Assembly (NCBI GenBank): GCA_963800255.1
Contig: CAWDAK010000006.1
Coordinates: 1 to 64,000, forward strand
From: DATFVA01 sp963800255
Lineage (GTDB): Bacteria > Bacteroidota > Ignavibacteria > Ignavibacteriales > Ignavibacteriaceae
Length of the DNA: 64,000 nucleotides
Direction: 5' to 3'
The notes under the pieces were generated by a model, which saw nothing but the letters and a program-made list of their open reading frames with translations, was not told the DNA's origin and did no database searches. Position numbers and translations under genes: made by a program. Within the stretch, counting starts at the first letter, position 1. Each line of letters starts with the position of its first letter. Positions 1 through 8,662 of this stretch are shown one piece after another.

Positions 1-9
1 TCTTTCCAC

Positions 10-549
10 TCACCCATTATTCACCAACTCAATTATGCTTTTATAAATTTCGTGAAAAGGAATTTCTTCTTTCTTAAACTTCTTCCCTTGAGTTTTATTT
101 AGCAGCTTGTCTTTCAATTCAAAGATTAACGCATTCTCCAAAGCTAAAACTTGCTGCTGTATTTTTTTGTATTCTTTGTATTCCGGTGTTAGCTTTAATT
201 GTTTAACCACTTCAATATCAGATAGTTTTACATTTAGTTTCGTAAAACCGGGTATAGGGTAATGATGCATTTTAATTGTAACGTCCTTAAAATCATTATC
301 ATTATTTATTCCCATCTTTTCTTTCATAGCAATTCTTAACTGGTTTTGTGTAGAGCGTTGGTTAAGTTCCAAATGTCCAACAAGACGATAATATGCGGAC
401 CTTGCAGAAGGATAATGAGGATCGCCAGTCATACCAATGTAAAACCATTTTTGTTTTTCTTTAACAATTTCCAAAACATAAATGCAAAACCCGGGAACTA
501 AGAATGAACCGGGGATTTCAAGAGTGTTATAAAGTTTACTTTCGGACAT
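10..549 (-). CDS. GIY-YIG domain protein
   Basis: The 179-residue protein has a GIY-YIG nuclease-like core. The first strand reads CIYVLEI (about residues 22-28), the second reads FYIGMTGD (about 36-43), and RLVGHL follows, as in the family where a conserved Arg sits downstream. GIY-YIG domains cut DNA or, in some operons, serve as accessory factors; the catalytic Glu was not identified with confidence. The gene starts 2 bases after dinD and so belongs to the same operon as hsdM and dinD. Its stop codon is followed at once by a possible GTG start (position 9) of another gene running out of the window, perhaps hsdS or hsdR. A role beside the restriction system is inference. Confidence 0.7.
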   Translation of the reverse strand: MSESKLYNTLEIPGSFLVPGFCIYVLEIVKEKQKWFYIGMTGDPHYPSARSAYYRLVGHLELNQRSTQNQLRIAMKEKMGINNDNDFKDVTIKMHHYPIPGFTKLNVKLSDIEVVKQLKLTPEYKEYKKIQQQVLALENALIFELKDKLLNKTQGKKFKKEEIPFHEIYKSIIELVNNG

Positions 550-551
550 TA

Positions 552-1409
552 CTACTTTTTCTTCTTCCCTTTTACTTTTTTAACATCCTTCAAAACTTTT
601 TTGTCATCACTATCAAGTCTTCGCTGCACTTTCTTAACATCTTCTGCGGGAGGAAGATTTTCCGGCTGTACACCTCTTTCTTTTAATATTTTTCTAACAG
701 CTTTATTGTTATCAACGTGTTCTGTTGTAATCTGTTCTTTCCCTTTCAAATCTTTTTCTACAACATTGTGGCTGGTTAATTCGGTGGCAAAATCTTTTGC
801 TTTAATTGTAAGTGTCGGTAAAAAGTCAGCAAGAGGTCTTTTAACAGGCACACCCATTTTATGTTTCATCATTTGTGTAGTTAATCCGCCAAACAACGCT
901 TCATCACCTTTAGAACGGATTAAAGCAAAACCCTGTTCATCAACTCCCCTTTCATATATAATACCTGAAAGTTTCTTTTCAGTTTTTGACAGCTTTACAC
1001 GAGCAGAAACACGTGCAACATCAAGCAAACGTCTTTCAATAATTTCCTGCTTACGTGTTTGTACTGCAAAATAAGTCTGAGCAAATGCAACTTCATTTTT
1101 TGCAGGATCACCATTTTGTGCAATCAGGTAGCAGGCGTATCTTGTAAGTGCAATATCTTCAATTTCTCTCTTTGCACCGCTGCCAAGATCTACCATTTTC
1201 CTGATATCAGCAAAATGGTCGGGAACAGCTTCACCAGCATTCAAACAAGCATTCTTAGATTTTTCAATTACATTAAGAAAATTTTCCCATTTGGAGTAAT
1301 TTAGAATTTCCTGCAACTCTCTTGCACTCCAGCATTCAACATTTTTATAAATATAACAAGCACTTTCAAACTTGTTAAATAATTCTACTATCAGTTCTTT
1401 TTTCATCAT
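552..1409 (-). CDS. dinD: DNA damage-inducible protein D (DinD-like)
   Basis: The 285-residue protein matches DinD of the BRO-N/KilA-like group. The N-terminal part contains the stretch ELQEILNYSKWENFLNVIEK, and the middle has RYACYLIAQNGDPAKNEVAF and FAVQTRKQEI, all characteristic of DinD. In E. coli DinD inhibits RecA-mediated strand exchange and is under SOS control. Here the C-terminus ends in a very lysine-rich tail (about the last 25 residues). The start codon overlaps the hsdM stop by four bases (ATGA), so translation is probably coupled to hsdM. Genes of this family often sit inside type I restriction operons. No LexA box can be assigned here because the operon promoter lies upstream of hsdM. 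Confidence 0.85.
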   Translation of the reverse strand: MMKKELIVELFNKFESACYIYKNVECWSARELQEILNYSKWENFLNVIEKSKNACLNAGEAVPDHFADIRKMVDLGSGAKREIEDIALTRYACYLIAQNGDPAKNEVAFAQTYFAVQTRKQEIIERRLLDVARVSARVKLSKTEKKLSGIIYERGVDEQGFALIRSKGDEALFGGLTTQMMKHKMGVPVKRPLADFLPTLTIKAKDFATELTSHNVVEKDLKGKEQITTEHVDNNKAVRKILKERGVQPENLPPAEDVKKVQRRLDSDDKKVLKDVKKVKGKKKK

Positions 1410-3008
1410 TGCACCTTAATTTTATTCAGATTTTCTAAAATCTTTTTATTAAGATCATCTTCTTCAGCTAATTGTTTTTCTAACTCAGCCTTAAGTGAAG
1501 TAAATCTTTCAACAAAATTAAAATCATCTTCATCATCAGGTAAACCAACATATCTTCCGGGAGTTAAAACATAATTAAGTTCTTTCACCCTTTCTAAGGA
1601 TACACTTTTGCAAAAACCTGCAATGTCTTCATACTCGCCTTCTTTACTTCTCCAGGTGTGATAAGTATTAGCAATTTTACTTATATCATCTGGACTTAAG
1701 TCACGGTTACGCCTGTTAACCAAGAAGCCAAGATTACGTGCATCTATAAAAAGTATTTCATTATGCCTGTCTCTAAATCCGCCATTCATTTTATCGCGGG
1801 ATAGAAACCATAAGCACGCGGGTATCTGTGTATTCAAAAATAGTTTTGTGGGGAGATTTACAATGCAGTCAACCAAACCCTTTTCAATAAGTGCTTTTCT
1901 TATTTCACCTTCATTATTTGTTTGTGTTGTCAGTGAACCTTTGGATAAAACAAATCCCGCTTGTCCTGTTGGTGCAAGATGATAAAGGAAGTGCATTATC
2001 CAGGCATAGTTCGCATTGCCGGCAGGGGGAATTATTTTTTCACCCAGCACACTCCATCGCGCATCATTTTGTAAAAGCTCACCACTCCAATCGCTGTCAT
2101 TAAAAGGAGGATTTGCTAAAACATAATCTGCCCTGAGGTCCTTATGCGCATTGTTTAAGAAACTGCCTTCGTTATTCCATTTAACATTACTGCTGTCAAT
2201 TCCGCGTATTGCAAGATTCATTTTACACAAACGCCAGGTAGTCTGGTTGCTTTCCTGTCCGTAAATAGAAATACGATCTAAGGGATTAAGATTTAATCCT
2301 TTACCATTATTCGTTCTTGTAGTGATCGCTGTGGGATTTGATAAACTTTTCGCTTTGCACAAACATACCGCCGCTGCCGCAGCAAGGATCAAATACTCTT
2401 CCCTCATATGGCTCAAGCATCTCAACTAATAATCTTACAACGCTTGATGGAGTATAGAACTGTCCGCCCTTCTTGCCTTCAGCAAGAGCAAACTCACCAA
2501 GAAAATATTCAAACACACGCCCAAGAACATCTTTGCTTTGTGCTTCTTTAGTGCCGAGTACAGCTGTACTTATTAAGTTGATTAAACCACCAACAGTTGC
2601 CTTATCAAGTTTTTCCTGTGCATATACTTTTGGGAGTACGCCTCTTAAAGATTTTGGATTATCTTTTTCGATGGCATCCATGGCATCATCAACATCTTTA
2701 CCAATAGTTGGTAATGCAGCTCTGCCCTGTATCCATTTCCATCTTGAAAGGGGCGGGACATAAAACACTTTTTCTGCTGTATATTCATTCTTGTCTTCCG
2801 GATCAGCACCCTCATTTTTTTGTGCAACAAGTTTTTCATATTGCTCTTCAAAAGCATCAGAAATGTATTTCAGAAAGATGAGTCCAAGTACAACGTGCTT
2901 ATACTCAGCCGCATCCATATTCTTACGGAGTTTATCAGCAGCTTTCCAGAGTTTCTTTTCTAATGGTTCTTCCTGAGTGGGTTTATTTTTTTTGGCCATT
3001 TCGTTCAA
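1406..3008 (-). pseudogene. hsdM: Type I restriction-modification methyltransferase subunit HsdM, frameshifted
   Basis: HsdM is the N6-adenine methyltransferase subunit of type I restriction enzymes. The first part (3008 down to 2307, 233 codons) carries the HsdM N-terminal helical domain (KLWKAADKLRKNMDAAEYK) and SAM motif I, FDPCCGSGGMFV. The second part (in frame to 1406) carries SIYGQESNQTTWRLCKMNLAIRGI and the catalytic motif NPPF. The two are in different frames. Removing one base near 2300-2315, just before the stop at 2307, restores a single reading frame of about 533 codons, the normal HsdM length. Both halves are otherwise intact, so this is either a fresh lesion or a sequence error. 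dinD overlaps its stop. hsdS and hsdR are not in the window and may lie beyond position 1. Confidence 0.88.
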
Positions 3009-3376
3009 CAGGTGATTAGGAAATAATTTATTTCGTTAAACGTATCGGCACCCCCAAAAAAAACGAAATATGTAGGGAGTGTAATTATCTACAAGCAACA
3101 AACCTTATACACGTTACGCAATGATTTTCAGAATTACATCTTAAATTATAAAAAACAGCAGACTAAGGCTAATGATTTTTGACTGAAAGATGTCTCTCAT
3201 AGATACCCTCCCATAATTTGCAATTCTTCACTTAAGTCTTAAACACTGAAGTAGTAATTGAAGTAGTAATTGAAGTAATTCCAGGTAGATTCAGTATCTT
3301 TTTGAGATTTTGTCCACGAAAGTAGACAATTTTGAGGGTAGGAGAGTCGTAAAAAGTGCGAAAATGAGCTATTTTG
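3009..3376. other. Gene-free spacer between the restriction operon and tRNA-Lys
   Basis: No coding region was recognised in these 368 bases. The stretch holds the presumed promoter region of hsdM, which runs leftward, and the small tandem repeat near 3248-3280. It directly abuts the 3' end of the tRNA gene, a common integration point for mobile islands, but no second copy of the tRNA end was found in the window. Confidence 0.5.
3248..3280 (+). repeat. Short 12-bp tandem repeat (GAAGTAGTAATT)
   Basis: Two exact head-to-tail copies of GAAGTAGTAATT (3248-3259 and 3260-3271) are followed by a shortened third copy GAAGTAATT (3272-3280). It lies in non-coding DNA. Function unknown; it may simply be slippage. 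Confidence 0.7.
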
Positions 3377-3449
3377 TGCACCCTACCGGGCTCGAACCGG
3401 TGACCTGCTGATTAAGAGTCAGATGCTCTACCAACTGAGCTAAGGGTGC
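3377..3449 (-). tRNA. tRNA-Lys (anticodon CTT)
   Basis: On the minus strand the sequence folds as a complete tRNA. The acceptor GCACCCT pairs with AGGGTGC, the D arm is GCTC/GAGC, the T arm is ACCGG/CCGGT with loop TTCGAGC, and the discriminator is A. The anticodon loop is CTCTTAA, giving anticodon CTT, which reads the lysine codon AAG. The outermost pair of the anticodon stem is a U-C mismatch. The CCA tail is not encoded. The 3' end faces the restriction operon. Confidence 0.95.
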
Positions 3450-3618
3450 GGGGCAAAATTAACAAAATTTGTAAACCTGTACAATGGGATAAGTTCCTCA
3501 TTTAACCCTTTTAAAATCATTTGTTAATCCGGGGTTATAAATCCCTCCTGAGTTTCATATTTCATAGGGAATCGTATTGGTGGTTCGGGAATCATATTCG
3601 AGAAGGAAATATATTATT

Positions 3619-3831
3619 ATGAAAAAGAATGTTGGAAATGTTGACCGTCTTTTAAGAGCCGCCGGAGCTGTTATTTTAATTTCACTTGGTTTAACGGGAG
3701 TGATAAGTGACCGGGCTGCGGTATTCGCCGGAATAGGCGCAATTGTTCTTTTATTAACAGGCGTTACCGGTATGTGCCCCTGCTATGCAAGGCTTCATTT
3801 TACCACGCAAAAGAAAAAAAATAATTTGTAA
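3619..3831 (+). CDS. DUF2892 (YgaP-like) small inner-membrane protein
   Basis: This 70-residue protein begins KKNVGNVDRLLRAAGAVIL, the usual opening of DUF2892/YgaP-type membrane domains, and has two hydrophobic segments (about residues 12-30 and 34-54). A CPCYARL motif near residue 54 is also seen in relatives, where the domain is often fused or paired with rhodanese or thioredoxin domains. The ATG at 3619 was chosen because GAAGGAAAT lies just before it and homologues start here; an upstream in-frame start at 3577 has no such site. The next gene, 10 bases downstream, is a membrane-anchored thioredoxin, so a shared redox or sulfur role is plausible but inferred. Confidence 0.8.
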   Translation: MKKNVGNVDRLLRAAGAVILISLGLTGVISDRAAVFAGIGAIVLLLTGVTGMCPCYARLHFTTQKKKNNL

Positions 3832-3841
3832 GGGTTAAATA

Positions 3842-4234
3842 ATGTTGACGTTTATTTATGTAATAGCCGGCCTTGCGCTGGTGTTCTTTTCTCTTCAGTT
3901 CATTATGATACTGTCTGCGAGGAAATCAAAGGGACTAAAAATAAGCGGACTGCAGGGAAAGTTGAAGGTTCTGGAGAGAAATGGTTCTAAAGGACTGGTT
4001 TATTTTTTTAGCCCGGGCTGTCGTGCCTGTAAACATCAAACGCCTATTATAAAAGAGCTGCAGTCTTCGAATAAAAATATTTTCGATGTAGATATTTCCA
4101 GGGACATGGATACTGCAAAGGTTTTCGGGATTAAAGCAACTCCTACAACAATTCTTGTGGAAAACGGAATTGTTAAACAGGTGTTCCTGGGTGTAAAACA
4201 GAAAGAGGATCTTAGAGCTTTTCTGCTTTCCTGA
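3842..4234 (+). CDS. Membrane-anchored thioredoxin-like protein
   Basis: The 130-residue protein has one N-terminal membrane segment (about residues 3-25) followed by a thioredoxin fold. The redox centre is CRAC (Cys60 and Cys63) in the context FFSPGCRACKHQTP, and the cis-proline loop is KATPTTIL. The domain should face the periplasm if the anchor is N-in; this is inferred. The CRAC centre differs from classic CGPC, so reduction potential and partners are unknown. It follows the DUF2892 gene by 10 bases and is probably cotranscribed with it. The gene converges on the S9 peptidase gene. Confidence 0.85.
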   Translation: MLTFIYVIAGLALVFFSLQFIMILSARKSKGLKISGLQGKLKVLERNGSKGLVYFFSPGCRACKHQTPIIKELQSSNKNIFDVDISRDMDTAKVFGIKATPTTILVENGIVKQVFLGVKQKEDLRAFLLS

Positions 4235-4255
4235 ATCATATTAGACACCTGATTA

Positions 4256-6241
4256 TTATTTTACATACTTTACTATCCAGTCGATCCAGCGCTTGTAAAC
4301 ATCTGTGCGGCGGACTATGCTGGAGGGAAAATGTTCGTCTGCAGGGTATGCATAGAATTCTGTATTAATTCCGTTATCACGTAAAGCATGGTACATTTCA
4401 TAGCTATTGATTATTGGTACGTTCGGGTCGCCGGCATTGCCTAAAATTAAAGTCGGTGCCTTTACATTTTCAGCGAAGATGATTGGCGACTGCTCCCTCC
4501 ATATATCCCGGTATTTTTTTACCCACGGAGAACCTCCAAAAAAATAGAGGTCATATGACTGATAATACGCAATTGTATAGTCCATTACCCAATCATTAAG
4601 TGCTGCACCTTCAACAGCAGCTTTCCATTTATCGGGATATTTTCCGTTAAGCCAGGAGGTCATATACCCTCCATAAGACCATCCCGTAATTCCAATACGA
4701 TTTGTATCGATAATATTCATTTGTTCGATTTTTTCTATTCCTGCCATAACATCTTTGCCCGGTCCTTCACCTGTATCTCTCGATATTGCATGCTGATACT
4801 TATCTCCAAGGTTTATACTCCCCCTGTAATTAGGCTGAAAAACAAAAAAACTTTTGCCCGCGAACAATTGAACAAGCTCGGAAAAGGCGGTTGTAGACGC
4901 GCCCTCGGGACCTCCATGGATAATCAATACTAACGGGTATTTTATTTTCTCGTTATAATTTACAGGATAGGTTAACACGCCGTCTTCAAAAAACCCGTCG
5001 GAACTGGTCCATTCTATTTCAATTGTTCTGCCCTGATTTAATGAATCAGCAAAAGTATTATAGTTGGTCAACTGCTGAGAGTTCCCGTTTAATGAATGAA
5101 GTACAAATAATTCACCGGGATGGGTTGATGATCTGCCGATGAACGCGATTATACCATTATCAGACACGCTTATGTTATCTCCGATATTTATGTCCCCGAG
5201 ATCAATCTGTTCTGCCGCATCATTCAGAGACTGTTTCCATAACACCGATTTTGTACCTTTCTCTCCTGTGAGCAGCAGAGATTTTCCATCGGGCATCCAG
5301 GTAAAACTGTTTATATTACGGGCGAGGTCATTGGTTATATCTTTAATTTCACCGTTCATTTTTACATATACAGCATTGCCGTTATTCAAATCTCCGTTGC
5401 GTGCACGCATAAAAGCAAGAGTGCCGCTTGATGTGGAAACTTCTGGGCGTCCTGATCCTTCGTCTTCAACAACCGTGTTAACTTCTTTGCCGTTTGTATC
5501 AACTTCAGCTATCACAGAATGCCATGCGTTTCCTTCCCATACATCCGGGAAACGCTGGAACAAAATCGATTTGCCGTTAGAACTCCAGACAAGAGGTGAA
5601 ATAGTCTCCTGATCAGTGCATATACTATATTTTCCTTCTGTCAGCTTTTTGGCCTTACCGCCCCTTGCTGACACAATCCATACATGCCATGGCTGAACAG
5701 TCTCACGAACCAGATAATTGTTATCAGTTACACGAAATGCATCTTCATGGTGTTTTATTTCCTTAGGATTAGGGATTGTATCCTGCGCTGCAAAAGCTAT
5801 TGTACTGCCATCGGGACTCCAGGTAAATTCTTTTACTCCGGTTTTGGAATCTGTTATTCTAACCGGGTCGCCCCCGTTCATAGGCATAATGTATATCTGG
5901 GGTTTGTCAGTTTTATTATCCCGAGCTAAGAATCCAAGCCTGTTCCCGTCGGGAGACCAGGTTATATTTGAAATTGAACTTCTATGGTATGTAAGACTTC
6001 GTACAGAACTGTCAGCAGCACCAACCAGATCGATTTGTTGTTCGACTGAATCTTTTTCCCAGTTGTAACGTGAAACAATAATAGCGATCTGCTTTCCGTC
6101 CGGTGATATCCTGGGATCAGAAACATTAACTATTTTTCTTAAATCTGTAAGCTGGAATGGATTCGTTTGTGCCTGGGAATGAATTACCCCTGATGTCAGA
6201 AGGATAAGAAGTGAAATATAAAAAATGGTAATTGGTTTCAT
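4256..6241 (-). CDS. Secreted S9-family peptidase (acylaminoacyl-peptidase/prolyl oligopeptidase type)
   Basis: Counting from the ATG at 6241 the protein has 661 residues. It starts with a signal peptide ending near HSQAQT and has beta-propeller (PD40-like) repeats up to about residue 400, including FTWSPDGSTIAFAAQD. A C-terminal alpha/beta-hydrolase domain follows. The catalytic triad is visible as Ser522 (GWSYGGYM), Asp605 (GNAGDPNVP) and His637 (ADEHFPSS). Such enzymes cut short peptides in the periplasm or outside the cell. An in-frame start 14 codons upstream (6283) would put MFLYISF before the signal peptide and is less likely. It is a single gene, facing the thioredoxin gene. Confidence 0.9.
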   Translation of the reverse strand: MKPITIFYISLLILLTSGVIHSQAQTNPFQLTDLRKIVNVSDPRISPDGKQIAIIVSRYNWEKDSVEQQIDLVGAADSSVRSLTYHRSSISNITWSPDGNRLGFLARDNKTDKPQIYIMPMNGGDPVRITDSKTGVKEFTWSPDGSTIAFAAQDTIPNPKEIKHHEDAFRVTDNNYLVRETVQPWHVWIVSARGGKAKKLTEGKYSICTDQETISPLVWSSNGKSILFQRFPDVWEGNAWHSVIAEVDTNGKEVNTVVEDEGSGRPEVSTSSGTLAFMRARNGDLNNGNAVYVKMNGEIKDITNDLARNINSFTWMPDGKSLLLTGEKGTKSVLWKQSLNDAAEQIDLGDINIGDNISVSDNGIIAFIGRSSTHPGELFVLHSLNGNSQQLTNYNTFADSLNQGRTIEIEWTSSDGFFEDGVLTYPVNYNEKIKYPLVLIIHGGPEGASTTAFSELVQLFAGKSFFVFQPNYRGSINLGDKYQHAISRDTGEGPGKDVMAGIEKIEQMNIIDTNRIGITGWSYGGYMTSWLNGKYPDKWKAAVEGAALNDWVMDYTIAYYQSYDLYFFGGSPWVKKYRDIWREQSPIIFAENVKAPTLILGNAGDPNVPIINSYEMYHALRDNGINTEFYAYPADEHFPSSIVRRTDVYKRWIDWIVKYVK

Positions 6242-6403
6242 ATGAAAGGTATTTTGTTTAGCGAAACTTATATAAAGAAACAATAATTGAAAAATTTTAA
6301 ATGAATTCCATTTACAATTACGACATTATTCTCCCTTATTAAACAATTCATTTATCCCCTCAGTTTTTTGTTAACTTAATCTTTTCTGAGGCGACAAATG
6401 TCG

Positions 6404-7726
6404 TTATTTTAACAGGGTCATTTTTCTCGTTTCTGTGAACGCACCTGCCTGCAGTGTGTAGAAATATATTCCGCTTGAAAGTCCCGCTGCCTGGAAATTA
6501 AGGGTATGCTTGCCGGCTTCGTATTCTCTGTCTGCCAGAACTTTCACTTCATTCCCGAGTAGGTCGAAGACTTTTATGCTTACCTTGCTTCTTGCAGGTA
6601 TGCTGAATGTAATGTTTGTTGAAGGATTAAAAGGGTTGGGGTAGTTGTTAGACAGGCTGTAGGAGTCTACAGTATTCGGGTTACTCTCAACTCCCGTTGC
6701 CAGGATGTATGCAAACTGACTCTTTAATGTGTTTAACCAGTTGGATCCGTCCCATCCTTGTGAGAGCTTTTCAACCATATTGTTATTGCCATCGAAGGTA
6801 TTGATATCCCGGGATACATTTACCCATAAAGTGCTGTCCCAATCCTGCTTTTCCTGCCCTGTCTGATTATGGTTGCTGTCATTAGTGTAGTTGTATCTGT
6901 ACTGGTTTACCCAGACTGAATCATTCCAGTTTTGCGTAAGTTCTTCTGAAAGATCCGCGTTTCCGTCATAGGTGTAACTGTCTTTAATTGAATTCACCCA
7001 CATTTCATTCAGCAGCGTTAATACCGTCCTTTCAAGTATGTTATTTGCAGTGTTATACGTGAAGTAACTGTCTGTATAATTCTGCCACCCTGAATTTACC
7101 CATATTCTGTAAAGCTCTTCGCTCTTATTATTGTTTGCATCATATGAGTATAGTACGTCGTTATAGTTGCTCCAGGTTGAGTTTTGCCAGTGCTGCCCGG
7201 TGGTCTCAAAAAGTGTATTGTTTCCGTTGAAGGTGTAGATTTCCCTGTATGAATTAATCCAGGAACTATTCCACGTCTGCTCAATTTTTTCTGTCAGATT
7301 ATTGCTTCCGTCGTAAGTATATGTTTCTCTGTACTCGTTATTCCAGGCTGAACCGCTCCATTGCTGCAGAATATATTCAGTTAGCTTAGTTTCAGTATCA
7401 TATGCGTATGTTAATCTTAACGAATTTACCCATGTGCCTATCCAGTCTTCACGCAGCTTCTCGATAAGTTTGTTGCTTCCATCATATGTGTATGAGTACC
7501 TGTGAAGATTCTGCCAGGCCGCTCCGTCCCACGTAAGATCGATTTGCTGCAGAAGTAGGAATCCGTTGGTAAGTGTCTTCTCAATAGTTATTGTTTTGCT
7601 TTTTGGACTGTTTTGTTGCAGCGAAAAAAGCTCTTGTCCTAATGGTGAATGGGATGTTTTTACCTGGCTATATGTGCTCAGGGGTAATAAAAAAACGAGA
7701 CTGATTATAGTGCATAGATATCTCAA
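6404..7726 (-). CDS. T9SS-sorted secreted protein built from about ten 29-residue repeats
   Basis: The protein has 440 residues. After a signal peptide (cleavage near STYSQ), residues from about 60 to 340 consist of nine full and one partial repeats of 28-29 residues. The pattern is roughly W..S.W.N..R..YTYDG.NNL.EK. The last 85 residues are a type IX secretion sorting domain, starting NNYPNPFNPSTNITF and ending KMTLLK. The protein is therefore probably exported across the outer membrane and attached or released. The repeats resemble YD/RHS-like beta-repeats only loosely, and no enzymatic motif is visible. An adhesive or carbohydrate-binding role is a guess. No operon partner is obvious. Confidence 0.85.
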   Translation of the reverse strand: MRYLCTIISLVFLLPLSTYSQVKTSHSPLGQELFSLQQNSPKSKTITIEKTLTNGFLLLQQIDLTWDGAAWQNLHRYSYTYDGSNKLIEKLREDWIGTWVNSLRLTYAYDTETKLTEYILQQWSGSAWNNEYRETYTYDGSNNLTEKIEQTWNSSWINSYREIYTFNGNNTLFETTGQHWQNSTWSNYNDVLYSYDANNNKSEELYRIWVNSGWQNYTDSYFTYNTANNILERTVLTLLNEMWVNSIKDSYTYDGNADLSEELTQNWNDSVWVNQYRYNYTNDSNHNQTGQEKQDWDSTLWVNVSRDINTFDGNNNMVEKLSQGWDGSNWLNTLKSQFAYILATGVESNPNTVDSYSLSNNYPNPFNPSTNITFSIPARSKVSIKVFDLLGNEVKVLADREYEAGKHTLNFQAAGLSSGIYFYTLQAGAFTETRKMTLLK

Positions 7727-7826
7727 GGAACCTCCATTAAAATTAAATTATTTGATTTTACGGTGTTGCCCCTGACCTTTAAACTGGATATGTAATTTAA
7801 AAAATACCTGGTTCTTTACAAAAAGA

Positions 7827-8033
7827 TTATTTGTTTCTTATCCCTTCAATATTGTTCTCGATATATTGCCTCATTTTTTCCATATCTTTCCTGCACTGCA
7901 TACACGTGCATTTCTCTTTGTCAAGTTTGTAATACCTGTATAATGCTTCTGCCAGCACCCGGGCTTTGTATTCAGGTTCCGAACTATAAATTTCTCTGCG
8001 GAAAAGCTGACTGTAAAATTTATTTTTATCCAT
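7827..8033 (-). CDS. Small hypothetical protein with a cysteine pair
   Basis: A 68-residue protein, not recognised. It is charged and probably helical, with a C-T-C-M-Q-C cluster near residue 42-46 that could bind a metal. The ATG at 8033 is used; an in-frame TTG three codons upstream lies inside the inverted repeat at 8034-8051, so it is unlikely to be the start. It is followed by no close neighbour and preceded by the DoxX gene on the same strand, 42 bases away, so the two may be cotranscribed. Confidence 0.55.
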   Translation of the reverse strand: MDKNKFYSQLFRREIYSSEPEYKARVLAEALYRYYKLDKEKCTCMQCRKDMEKMRQYIENNIEGIRNK

Positions 8034-8051
8034 ACCATACAAAAGTATGGT
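8034..8051. promoter_or_regulatory. Inverted repeat abutting a start codon
   Basis: The sequence ACCATAC-AAAA-GTATGGT is a perfect 7-bp inverted repeat with a 4-base spacer. It touches the ATG of the small gene that reads leftward. It could be an operator or a translation-controlling hairpin; nothing shows which. Confidence 0.4.
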
Positions 8052-8075
8052 AATATACTAAAAATGTAAAATGAT

Positions 8076-8513
8076 TTATCTGTCCTTGTGAGTCTGCATA
8101 TAATGATCCAGGGAGAAATTTCCTGAGCCGTATATCAGAAAGAAAATAAGCAGTACCAGTACGGCTATTGAAAATCCCAGTTCACTGTTTATTGGGGTAA
8201 ACCCGTTAGGCAGATTGTATAAAAAAACTGCTCCTATTAATATAGGTATCTGAAACCCGGCGGCCCACCGCGTTATTAGTCCTGTGGCGATAAGCAGGCC
8301 GCCCCCGATATGAAAAAGGATAGTGTAAATTGATACGATGAAGACTAAAAATTCCACATGATTCTTTACAAGTACCCATTCTATCTGTTCCCTGCTGTTT
8401 ATAAAGGATGCTCCTTTGGCAATCAAAAATATTCCAAGTACTATTCTCAGGAAATCGATCCATAAGGGGTTATGTTCTTCTGACCATTTTTCTATCCCTG
8501 CAAGTGCACTCAT
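8076..8513 (-). CDS. DoxX family membrane protein
   Basis: A 145-residue protein with four predicted membrane helices. It has the DoxX-type layout: a helix starting WIDFLRIVLGIFLIAKG, a second with FIVSIYTILFHIGGGLLIATG, then FQIPILIGAVFL and a C-terminal helix. DoxX-like proteins are inner-membrane proteins, some tied to thiosulfate:quinone oxidoreductase or to oxidative-stress responses, but most are uncharacterised. The ATG at 8513 is chosen because GGAGGAAGAA sits just before it; the ATG four codons upstream is part of that site. It is upstream of the small cysteine-containing gene on the same strand. Confidence 0.85.
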   Translation of the reverse strand: MSALAGIEKWSEEHNPLWIDFLRIVLGIFLIAKGASFINSREQIEWVLVKNHVEFLVFIVSIYTILFHIGGGLLIATGLITRWAAGFQIPILIGAVFLYNLPNGFTPINSELGFSIAVLVLLIFFLIYGSGNFSLDHYMQTHKDR

Positions 8514-8662
8514 TTCTTCCTCCATAGTTATTCACTCAGGTTTTTAAAATAACTATGCCCGGCTCCCGGAGAAGTATAGTACAGCACACCTAAATTAAGC
8601 CCGACTCAGGCTTCAGGAGTCTTGCTTATAAGAGAATCTACAGAGAAAAAGAAAAGATTGGT

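Noticed and set aside
1..9. Start of another gene (GTG at 9 on the minus strand)
   Set aside because: Only three codons lie in the window; a gene such as hsdS is plausible but cannot be supported.
601..1074. Plus-strand frame opposite dinD
   Set aside because: Shadow of a conserved gene; low-complexity translation rich in Ser and Phe without domains.
4256..6283. Longer start of the S9 peptidase
   Set aside because: The extra residues precede a good signal peptide that starts at 6241.
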